64,000 nt of DNA from Balaenoptera acutorostrata (lineage: Eukaryota; Chordata; Mammalia; Artiodactyla; Balaenopteridae). The stretch covers positions 13,273,770 to 13,337,769 of the forward strand of contig NC_080070.1 in assembly GCF_949987535.1 (NCBI RefSeq). The letters are read 5' to 3'. The notes under the pieces were generated by a model, which did no database searches, was not told where the DNA came from, and worked only from the letters and a program-made list of their open reading frames with translations. Of the stretch, positions 24,301 through 36,300 are shown in pieces. The position numbers and the translations under genes were made by a program. Position 1 is the first letter of the stretch, and every line of letters begins with the position of its first letter.

Positions 24301-27300
24301 TGAGGTTGAGGGGCTTGGGCTGATAGTCCCCCTGAGATTCTAAAAAAGGTTTTTCTCAGGCTGAGTTTTCTCATGTAGAGCCCTGGACACAGTTATGTCG
24401 TTTGCTCGCGACTGCATCTCAAAGGCAAAACACAAAGTAAAATGAAATTTCTCTCTCTGATTTCGAGCCACGCTACACATTGGGTCTATTTTAGCTATTT
24501 CCGAAAGGGGCCCTTCTTTGGCCTGGCCTGCTTCGCCAACATGCCTGTGGAAAGCGAGCTGGAGCGTGGCGCCCGGATGAAATCCGTGGGCATCCTCTCT
24601 CCATCCTACACCCTGCTGTACCGGTACATGCACTTCCTGGAGAACCAAGTCCGGTATGTGGCTTACATATGGGGTGGGGTGCAGGGAGGGCAGAGGCAGC
24701 AGGGCTCTGCCAGTTGGTGTGCTGGGATGAGCCCTCAGGGGTAAAGGCTGTACATCAGAACGGCAGATGCCTCACCAAGAGCATCCATGGCTGAGTCTCA
24801 CACCTCGGGTGGTGGTCTTTGTGTTTCAGCCAGCGAGCGTCCTGCGTAAATGATTCTTCATCCTCAAATGACAGCTGGGGTAGATTTTGCTTTCAGCTTA
24901 TATTAATATTGTCATCCATTTTGTTGAATTAATTTGTTGACATTGACGTGATCTTTGCTTACCTTAAACCACAGTAATTATCTCCTCGCCCCAGGCAAAT
25001 AGACTCTCAACTTTTTTTTAAGCCTAATCATTTATTATTGGAGATAATTATTATCATTGGGGGTAATAGGAAGGGAATTTTTAACAGAAGCTGCAAAACT
25101 ATTAATTCATTTTTTTTTCATCATGTGAGTAACCTAATTTTATTTCAGATTTTGAAGGGAAAATCTACCCCTAAGCCCTGAAGCACTGTTAAAATTTTGG
25201 CACATTTGCCTCTCTTCTGGTATGCATGTGTGTGTACTTTATTTATTTATTTTTAAATATTTATTTATTTATTTGGTTGTGTCAGGTCTTAGTTGTGGCT
25301 TGCGGGCTCCTTAGTTGTGGCATGTGAACTCTTAGTTGCAGCACGCATGTGGGATCTAGTTCCCTGGCCTGGGATCGAACCCGGGCCCCCTGCATTGGGA
25401 GTGTGGAGTCTTAACCACTGCGCCACCAGGGAAGTCCCATGTGTGTGTACTTTAAAATAATATATACATACTTGGCACCATAGGACATACATACTTTTAT
25501 ATCATATGCGTTTAAAAGTTATTGTTATTTTAATTTTTGATATATAGTCTATCTTGGTCATCTTTGAAAGAATATGAAATTGTGGGAAAAAAATGTTTAT
25601 TATTGAAAAATTTATGTGAACGTACAAATGAATTTTAACAATTCTTCCAAATCTTAACACCCAGTGAGATATCCATTGTCAGTATTCAGCGAATGCCATT
25701 CTAAAATAGACATAATTTTACAAAAATAGGGTTAATATTTTATGAAGATTTAATTTTATCAAATAGGCTAGTTTGAAATATATTTATTTGTATATATCAG
25801 AGAAAAAGAGTAAGTGAAACTGAAGGAATTGTCAAACTTTAATTTTTTTTCACAGTAAGATATGTTATTTCTTGGAATGTTCCTCCAGAGTTAAGAAAAA
25901 AGACTGCAAAACATGAAGATACAGTGTCATTCTTATTGAGAAATAACGTATATATAATAAAGTGCACAAATCTTTGTATAGGTGTCATTGGTGTTTTTAG
26001 GTTGTGTTTTAGTTGTAGACGGTCAGGTATCTTATACTTCTTCCCAGAACGCCTCCCCGACTTTACTTTTCAACTTTCATATACTGTGAGATTTATTACA
26101 TTTAGTTCTGTAATCACAATTCCCATGATTCTTTTTTTTTTAAATTTATTTATTGATTTTTGGCTGTGTTGGGTCTTCGTTTCTGTGCGAGGGCTTTCTC
26201 TAGTTGCGGCGAGCAGGGGCCACTCTTCATCGCGGTGCGCGGGCCTCTCACTGTCGTGGCCTCTCTTGTTGCGGGGCACAGGCTCCAGATGTGCAGGCTC
26301 AGTAGTTGTGGCTCATGGGCCTAGCCGCTCCGCGGCATGTGGGATCTTCCCGGACCGGGGCACGAACCCGTGTCCCCTGCGTTGGCAGGCGGATTCCTAA
26401 CCACTGCGCCACCAGGGAAGCCCCGATTCCCATGATTCTTAAGTCTCAGTTATATGTTTACGACCACGTCCAGGGCTTAACTGTGGCTTGCTACGTTCCA
26501 GAACCCGTGATTTATTTCTTGGTTGGTTAGATTTTGCCATCAAGCATCTTTTGTTTCTTTTTTTTTTCATGAAAGGATCATGGGTGCTGCCTTCTCTCAA
26601 ATCTTGCGTGCTTGATAGTATTGGTCTTTTTTACCTTTACTCTTGGCTGGGTATAAGATCCTTAAATCTTTTCTTTCTTCCTCTCAGGATGCTATAAATA
26701 TTGTGCAGCAATATTCTGATATTGGTTGTTTCAGAGAAGTCTCTTTTGTCTAGATCCCTATAGATTCTTTATCTGTGATGTTTCTGAACAGTTTTTTTCT
26801 GGGATAGTTTGTCCCTTTTTATCTATAGATATGACATTTATTTTTAATTTCAGGAACCTTTTCTTCTACAATAAAATACTCAACTTTTCCTCTGCGTTTT
26901 CCCTTCTTCTTCAGGAACACCAGTTATGTATATGTTTTCTCCCCATTGTCCTCCATATTTTTCATTTTGATGATTATTTTAATAGCTCTGTAGTGCTAGA
27001 GCTGTCCCATTAGCTTACTCGATTATTCCCTATGGTTAAGCAGTTAGCATGCTTCTAATTGTTTTAACTGCTCCTCTACATTTTGGAGCTGTGATACATA
27101 TTTTTCTGTATTTGAAATTTTTCCTCAGTTTTGTGTCTCAGAAGTAACATTGAATTTAAAAAAAATTTTTTTTATTGGGATCTTGACACTTTAAAAAAAT
27201 TATTACTGCTTTTGAAAAATTAATTTCCCAAGGAGGCAATACATTCTCGTGGTTCAAAAGCCAAAAATTCTAAGGAGGTATTATATTAGAGTCCTGGCTA

Positions 27301-30300
27301 AATGGTGATAACGGAGGCCCCAAAATACACTGGCTCAAACAAGACAGAAGATTCTTCCCCATGTAATGTTCTAGAGGTAGGAGGGTGGTCAGGGCAAGCA
27401 GCCTGCCGTCCCCGCAATTCGGGGCCCACGCTGCTTCTCTTATTATTCTACCATATCCTGAGAGTGATTTTGTGTTCTAAGATGTTCTTCTCACCTGCTT
27501 GAAGCTGCTCACCACTACTATGTCTGCATTCCAGCCCGTAGGGAGGAATGAAGGACCTGAAAGTTGCATACGTCACTTCTCATATCCCATTGTCAAGTCC
27601 TCAATCACAAAGACACACCTGACAGCAAAGGACACTGGGAAAGGTAGTCTCTAGTTGGGTGACCTTGTGACCAGTTAAAATTCGGGGGCTCCTGTTGCAA
27701 ACAGGAAGAAGAGAAGAATGGATCTGGAGGAAATTTTAGCAGCCTCTGCTTCAGTTTGTCCCCCGGCGACCTCAGTATCCGTGTGTACTCTTCTTCCCAG
27801 ACACAGAGGACATTCCTCCCACCCCGAGACATCATAGAGTCTCATCTGGTTCATGTTTCTAGTCTGAAATCCAGGGTTTCTGCGTGATTTGAGGCAATCA
27901 GGACATGGTTCTCTTATCCTGGAAAGCTGTGAAAGAACCGTCACGTCCTCCATTCCCACCTCCCAAATGCAGAATAGAAGTAGAAGAGGAACCACAATAC
28001 AAGCTCCCATTTGAAAAAGAAGAATGAGAAATAATATGAGCGGTCGTTAGTCCATAATAACAATGAAATTCTGCTGAGCAGGGATGGCAAAGACCCCTTG
28101 TCCTCACAGAGTGCCGTGCTCCTGGCTACACCTGGGCCCTGCTCACTAGAATCCCCTTGTCCGGTTTCCTCCACGGCTCCTGGCTTTGCCTTCTGGGGGT
28201 TCTTTATCCCTTTTGTGCCATAACCACTTTTTTTTTTTTTTTTTTAATACTATGCTTAGTGAGCTCTTGGATTTAACATGTTGCTATTATTATTATTTTT
28301 TTAAATTTTATTTATTTATTTATGGCTGTGTTGGGTCTTCGTTTCTATGCGAGGGCTTTCTCCAGTTGCGGCAAGCGGGGGCCACTCTTCATCGCGGTGC
28401 GCGGGCCTCTCACCATCGCGGCCTCTCCTGTTGCGGAGCACAGGCTCCAGACGCGCAGGCTCAGCAATTGTGGCTCACGGGCCTAACCGCTCTGCGGCAT
28501 GTGGGATCTTCCCAGACCAGGGCTCGAACCTGTGTCCCCTGCATTGGTAGGCAGACTCTCAACCACTGCGCCACCAGGGAAGCCCCCATAACCACTTTTG
28601 AAGCAGGCATTGGTGAACACTGGGGAAAGCTGCATGGCTTCGGAACATGTTTCCTGCTGGTGTGGGTTTGGGGCTCTAGTGATTTCTTTAAGGGTTGAGA
28701 AGTCACCGGCTTATATAGGCCAAGAATGTGACAATACAGATGAGATCTGGCGATTTCAGGGTGCTATGGCCATAGACAAGAATGTGACAATACAGTTCCC
28801 TCAAAAACTGAATAGGCTTCTTGGTCTGTTTGCTTCCAGTCAATCCCATGTAAAAATATCCACTGGCCAAGATCTCCTCTAGGTCTTAGTTTTTAAGTCA
28901 GTAGATGGTGGCCTGGTTACTGGTCACTGTTCTTGGCGTATCTATCTTGCCCTGGTTTTAATGGCAACTACCCTGAGACTGTAGCCTAAATCTGGGCTTT
29001 ATAAATGGGCAGACTCCCGTGTCTGGGAGAGTTTCATAGACGCTTTGAGAGAAATTCTTACCGCCTGCTTTTTTTTTCTTTTTTCTTTTTTTTACATCTT
29101 TATTGGAGTATAATTGCTTTACAATGTTGTGTTAGTTTCTGCTGTATAACAAAGTGAATCAGCTATACGTATACATATATCCCCATATCTCCTCCCTCTT
29201 GCGTCTCCCTCCCACCCTCCCTATCCCACCCCTCTAGGTGGTCACAGAGCACTGAGCTGATCTCCCTGTGCTATGCAGCTGCTTCCCACTAGCTACCTAT
29301 TTTACATTTGGTAGTGTATATATGTCCATGCCACTCTCTCACTTCGTCCCAGCTTACCCTTCCCCCTCCCCATGTCCTCAAGTCCATTCTCTACATCTGC
29401 GTCTTTATTCCTGTGCTGCCCCTAGGTTCTTCAGAACCTTTTTTTTTTTTTTTAGATTCCATACATATATGTTAGCATATGGTATTTGTTTTTCTTTTTC
29501 TGACTTACTTCACTCTGTATGACAGACTCTAGGTCCATCCACCTCACTACAAATAACTCAGTTTCGTTTCTTTTTATGGCTGAGTAATAATCCATTGTAT
29601 ATACCTGCCACATCTTCTTTATCCATTCCTCTGTCCATGGACACTTAGGTTGCTTCCATGTCCTGGCTGTTGTAAATAGTGCTGCAATGAACATTGTGGT
29701 ACATGACTCTTTTTGAATTATGGTTTTCTCAGGGTATATGCCCAGTAGTGGGATTGCTGGGTCTTTTAAGGAATCTCCATACTGTTCTCCATAGTGGCTG
29801 TATCAATTTACATTCTCACCAACAGTGCAAGAGGGTTCCCTTTCCTCCACACCCTCTCCAGCATTTGTGGTTTGTAGATTTTCTGATGATGCCCATTCTA
29901 ACTGGTGTGAGGTGATACCTCATTGTGGATTTGATTTGCATTTCTCTGATCATTAGTGATGTTGAGCATCTTTTCATGTGTTTGTTGGTAATCTGTATAT
30001 CTTCTTTGGAGAAATGTCTATTTAGGTCTTCTGCCCATTTTTGGATTGGGGTGTTTTTTTTTTTTGATATTGAGCTGCATGAGCTGCTTGTAAATTTTTG
30101 AGATTAATCCTTTGTCAGTTGCTTCATTTGCAAATATTTTATCCCATTCTGAGGGTTGTCTTTTTGTCTTGTTTATAGTTTCCTTTGCTGTGCAAAAGCT
30201 TTTAAGTTTCATTAGGTCCCATTTGTTTACTTTTGTTTTTATTTCCATTTCTCTAGGTTATCTCCTGCTTTTTGGGTACAGAGGAATTGGTTTTTTCAGT

Positions 30301-33300
30301 CCCGTGGGGTCCCAAATATTTCTAGTCTCAATTAATTTATATTGCAGAACTCAGAATGTACACCCTTACACTGTATATCCCACCATTTCTTGCTTATTTT
30401 CATCTTGCTCTTGTAGTAGTAAGATGAAAACTACTAAAAACTAAAAACATCAAGGGGCTATCAGTGCTCTGTTTCTCACTGCTTCCCTTAAAGTTACAAG
30501 TTCAGATGATACAAGGCCTGTCTTCCAAGTTATTGAAGTTCTAGCAAAGTTTTTTCTTGTTTTTTTTTTTTAGTCATCTTCCCGTTCTAGCTACTAAGCC
30601 AATGCTACAGTGTGGTTTTTGATACTATGGTAAATCATTCCTAAATATCATTTTCTGCTTTAGGTCAAATCCAGGCTAAGTTGCTATAACAAAGAAACCC
30701 AAAATACAGTGACTCAAACAATGTAGAAGTACAGCTTTTCTAGCATGACAATCCCAGAGGAAGGGAAGTAGTCCAGTGTGGTAGATGGCTTTGTTCCACT
30801 GGGTCATTTCTGGGACCCAAGTCTTTCTGTTTTGTATCCTGCCATCTGCTAGAGTATTGTCCTCACCCACATGGTAGAAGTTGATTCACCATTGCTAGGT
30901 CTTGCAGGAAGGGGAAACACACAGGAATCCCAGAAATTGAACACATCGCTTCTGCCCACATTTCATTGACCTGTTCTTAGTTCCTAGCCACACCTAGCAG
31001 CAAGACAGTCTAGGAAATGGGGTCCTTAACTGGGTGGCCACGTGACCAGCTAAATTTTGGAAGGTTCTGTTACTAAGGGAAGAAGAGAATGGCAGTCTCA
31101 ACCACTGGCATAAAATGAAGTCTTCACCCAGTTCCCGTATCCATCCAATCATCCCAGTAATCACTGCTGATTTCCCATGTATCTTTCCAAAGCTTGTGTA
31201 TGTGTATATACAAATACAAATGTATATTCTTATTTTCCCTCTTTTCATACAAAAGATAGCATGTTATACATGTTGTTTGCACCTTGCCTTTTTCATTCAA
31301 CAATATATCTGGGAGATCTTCTCATATTAGTACATGGAGAGCTTCTTCATTGTTTTTCGCAGTTGTATTACGTGCCCTGTATAAAAGAACCAGGCCTGCT
31401 TTATCAAGTCGCTTACTGATAGACATTTGGTTGTTTCCAGCCTTTTGCTGTTATGATGCTGCACTGAATACCTATGAGCAAGTATAATTTCACACATGAG
31501 TAGTATATGTGTACATTAAATTTCTAGAAATGAAATTGGTGATTCAAAGAGCATATGTATTTGTAATTTTAATAGATATTGTCAAATTGATTTACATAGA
31601 GATTGTACCATTTTACATGCCCAGCAGTAACGCAAGAGAATGCTGTTTCCTCACAGCATTGCCCACACAAAAATACAGCTTGTGGATTTTTGGCATTCTG
31701 ATTGCTAAAACACGGTACATGAGTATAATTTTAATTCGCATTTTTTTTTTATTCCCCTCATATTTGTTACATAGTCTTTTAATATCTTAACTCACATTCA
31801 GCTTTCTTTTTTTTTTTCAATTTTTTTTTTCAAATTTTTTTTTTTTTTTAATTACACTATACTAGGTGTGCTTTATTTATTTATTAATGGCTGTGTTGGA
31901 TCTTCGTTTCTGTGCGAGGGCTTTCTCCAGTTGCGGCAAGCGGGGGCCACTCTTCATCGCTGTGCGCGGGCCTCTCACTATCACGGCCTCTCTTGTTGCG
32001 GAGCACAGGCTCCAGACGCGCAGGCTCAGTAATTGTGGCTCACGGGCCCATTTGCTCTGTGGCATGTGGGATCTTCCCAGACCAGGGCTCGAACCCGTGT
32101 CTCCTGCACTGGCAGGCAGATTCTCAACCACTGCGCCACCAGGGAAGCCCCGCATTTTTCTTAGGAGTGAGGACGAGCACCTTCATACATGTTTGAGTCA
32201 TTTATATTTCCTCTTCTGTGAACTGTTCCGAGCCTTTGCTACATTATTTTTTTAAATTAATTAATTAATTTATTTTTGGCTGCATTGGGTCTTCGTTGCT
32301 GCACGCGGGCTTTAGTTGCGTCAAGTGGGGGATACCCTTCGTTGCGGTGCGTGACCTTCTCATTGTGGTGGCTTCTCTTGCTGTGGAGCACGGGCTCTAG
32401 GCACGCGGGCCTCAGTAGCTGTGGCACGTGGGCTCCAGAGTACAGGCTCAGTATTTGTGGCGCACAGGCTTAGCCGCTCCGCGGCATGTGGGATCCTCCC
32501 AGACCAGGGCTCGAACCCATGTCCCCTGCATTGGTAGGCAGATTCTTAACCACTGCGCCACCAGGGAAGCCCTGCTACATTATTTTTTGATCGTTGGCTT
32601 TTTCTTATTAATTTCTAGGCGTTCTTTGTGTAATATGGAGATTCGTTCTTTGTGATATTTTTTCCACTTTTCCGTTTGTCTTTTAACATTACTTTTTGTC
32701 ATGCAGATGTTTTTCTTCCTTGAGTTCGATAATATTCCTATGGCTTCTAGATTTTGAGTCATAGCTAGAATGGTTTTGCAGTTTGGTGATTAAAGAGGGC
32801 TCAGGGTAACATGAGAGAAGGACTTGCATGAGAAGGTATGAGGAAAAGAAAGAAGCGTAGTGATGTAAGCCCAGGTCTAGGCAGGGGTGATACTTGACTG
32901 CAGCAATGACTTTTATATAAATTAACTAGACTTGATTTTTTTTTTTTTAAAGACAATCAGATGTTTTTATTTATTTATTTATTTATTTATGGCTGTGTTG
33001 GGTCTTCGTTTCTGTGCAAGGGCTTTCTCTAGTTGTGGCAAGCGGGGGCCACTCTTCATCGTGGTGCACGGGCCTCTCACCATCGCGGCCTCTCCCGCTG
33101 CGGAGAACAGGCTCCAGACATGCAGGCTCAGTAATTGTGGCTCACGGGCCCAGCCGCTCCACGGCATGTGGGATCTTCCCAGACCAGGGCTCGAACCCAT
33201 GTCCCCTGCATTGGCAGGCAGATACTCAACCACTGCGCCACCAGGGAAGCCCTAGACTTGATTTTTGAAAACACTGAATCCATGTTTTATTTTTATTTTT

Positions 33301-36300
33301 ACTTATGATATCCTAACGTTATTTGTTAATATTTCACCTATAACTCTTGGCTTCGATATCTCCCTAGTTAGAGAGTCTTTTCTATGACTATTTCTTATTA
33401 ATCTGAAGATATTGGAGAACTGCTATATAATTTTAAAGGGTTAATTTTAAACCACATTTTTGACCTTGCTTAGATCATGATTCAAAGAACCTACTGTAAA
33501 ATAACATTTCGGGGACAGTTGGTATAATTTGAAAGTGGACTGGATATTAGTTTGGATTAAGGCACATTATTTTGTTAGGCAAGATAATGCCATGGTGGTT
33601 ATGTTATTTATTATTATTTTTTTAATCAATCATCAATTTTATACACAGCACTTTATACATGTCAATCCCAATCGCCCAATTCAGCACACCACCATCCCCA
33701 CCCCACCGCAGTTTTCCCCCCTTGGTGTCCATACATTTGTTCTCTACATCTGTGTCTCAACTTCTGCCCTCCAACCCTGTTCATCAGTACCATTTTTCTA
33801 GGTTCCACATACATGCATTAATATACGATATTTGTTTTTCTCTTTCTGACTTACTTCACTCTTTATGACAGTCTCTAGATCCATCCACTTCTCAACAAAT
33901 GACTCAATTTCATTCCTTTTTATGGCTGAGTAATATTCCATTGTATATATGTACCAAAACTTCTTTATCCATTCGTCTGTTGATGGGCATTTAGGTTGCT
34001 TCCATGACCTGGCTATTGTAAATAGTGCTGCAATGAACATTTGGGTGCATGTGTCTTTTTTTTTTTTTTTTTAAACATCTTTATTGAAGTATAATTGCTT
34101 TACAATGGTGTGTTAGTTGCTGCTTTATAACAAAGTAAATCAGTTATACATATACATATGTTCCCATATCTCTTCCCTCTTGCATCTCCCTCCCTCCCAC
34201 CCTCCCTATACCACCCCTCTAGGTGGTCACAAAGCACCGAGCTGATCTCCCTGTGCTATGCAGCTGCTTCCCCCTAGCTATCTATTTTACATTTGGTAGT
34301 GTATATATGTCCATGACACTCTCTCACCCTGTCACATCTCACCCCTCCCCCTCCCCATATCCTCAAGTCCATTCTCTAGTAGGTCTGTGTCTTTATTCCC
34401 ATCTTGCCACTAGGTTCTTCATGACCTTTTTTTTTTCTTAGATTCCATATATATTTGTTAGCATATTTTTCTCTTTCTGACTTCCTTCACTCTGTATGAC
34501 AGACTCTAACTCCATCCACCTCATTACAAATACCTCCATTTCGTTTCTTTTTATGACTGAGTAATATTCCATTGTATATATGTGCCACATCTTCTTTATC
34601 CATTCATCCGATGATGGACACTTAGGTTGCTTCCATGTCCTGGATATTGTAAATAGAGCTGCAGTGAACATTTTGGTACATGACTCTTTTTGAATTATTG
34701 TTTTCTCAGGGTATATGCCCAGTAGTGGGATTGCTGGGTAATATGGTAGTTCTATTTTTAGTTTTTTAAGGAACCTCCATACTGTTCTCCATAGTGGCTG
34801 TATCAATTTACATTCCCACCAACAGTGCAAGAGTGTTCCCTTTTCTCCACACCCTCTCCAGCATTTATTGTTTCTAGATTTTTTGATGATGGCCATTCTG
34901 ACCAGTGTGAGATGATACCTCATTGTAGTTTTGATTTGCATTTCTCTAATGATTAATGATGTTGAGCATTCTTTCATGTGTCTGTTGGCAATCTGTATAT
35001 CTTCTTTGGAGAAATGTCTATTTAGGTCTTCTGCCCATTTTTGGATTGGGTTGTTTGTTTTTTTGTTATTGAGCTGCATGAGCTGCTTGTAAATCTTGGA
35101 GATTAATCCTTTGTCAGTTGCTTCATTTGCAAATATTTTCTCCCATTCTGAGGGTTGTCTTTTCGTCTTGTTTATGGTTTCCTTTGCTGTGCAAAAGCTT
35201 TTAAGTTTGATTAGGTCCCATTTGTTTATTTTTGTTTTTATTTCCATTTCTCTAGGAGGTGGGTCAAAAAGGATCTTGCTGTGATTTATGTCATAGAGTG
35301 TTCTGCCTATGTTTTCCTCTAAGAGTTTGATAGTGTCTGGCCTTACATTTGGATCTTTAATCCATTTTGAGTTTATTTTTGTGTATGGTGTTAGGGAGTG
35401 TTCTAATTTCATTCTTTTACATGTAGCTGTCCAGTTTTCCCAGCACCACTTATTGAAGAGGCTGTCTTTTCTCCATTGTATATTCTTGCCTCCTTTATCA
35501 AAGATAAGGTGACCATAGTTGTCTGGGCTTATCTCTGGGCTTTCTATCCTGTTTCATTGACCTATATTTCTGTTTTTGTGCCAGTACCATACTGTCTTGA
35601 TTACTGTAGCTTTGTAGTATAGTCTGAAGTCAGGGACCCTGATTCCTCCAGCTCCGTTTTTCGTTCTCAAGATTGCTTTAGCTATTCGGGGTCTTTCGTG
35701 TTTCCATACAAATTGTGAAATTTTTTGTTCTAGTTCTGTGAAAAATGCCATTGGTAGTTTCATAGGGTTGCATTGAATCTGTAGATTGCTTTGGGTAGTA
35801 TAGTCATTTTCACAATGTTGATTCTTCTAATCTAAGAACATGGTATATCTCTCCATCTGTTTGTATCATCTTTAATTTCTTTCATCATTGTCTTATAGTT
35901 TTCTGCATAGAGGTCTTTTGTCTCCTTAGGTAGGTTTATTTCTAGATATTTTATTCTTTTTGTTGCAGTGGTAAATGGGAGTGTTTTCTTAATTTCACTT
36001 TCAGATTTTTCATCATTAGTATATAGGAATGCAAGAGATTTCTGTGCATTAATTTTGTATCCTGCTACTTTACCAAATTCATTGATTAGTCCTAGTAGTT
36101 TTCTGGTAGCATCTTTAGGATTCTGTATGTATAGTATAATGTCATCTGCAAACAGTGACAGTTTTACTTCTTCTTTTCCAATTTGGATTCCTTTTATTTC
36201 TTTTTCTTTTCTGATTGCTGTGGCTAACACTTCCAAAACTATGTTGAATATTAGTGGTGAGAGTGGGCAACCTTGTCTTGTTCCTGATCTTAGTGGAAAT

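Larger units (their letters stand above)
31160..32760 (-). mobile_element. Old L1/HAL1-like fragment, antisense, interrupted twice
   Basis: With the two SINEs removed, 31160-31745, 32151-32252 and 32573-32760 read as one continuous antisense L1-like 3' region: '...ttaattcgcatttttcttaggagtgagg...gagcaccttcatacatgttt...cctcttctgtgaactgttcc'. This is much older than the SINEs it hosts. Confidence 0.65.

Noticed and set aside
28186..28698. 170-codon frame and similar frames near 25.9, 31.9, 33.0, 45.7 and 48.5 kb
   Set aside because: They are translated CHR SINEs. The same peptide phrases ([40 protein letters not shown]) recur at each SINE.
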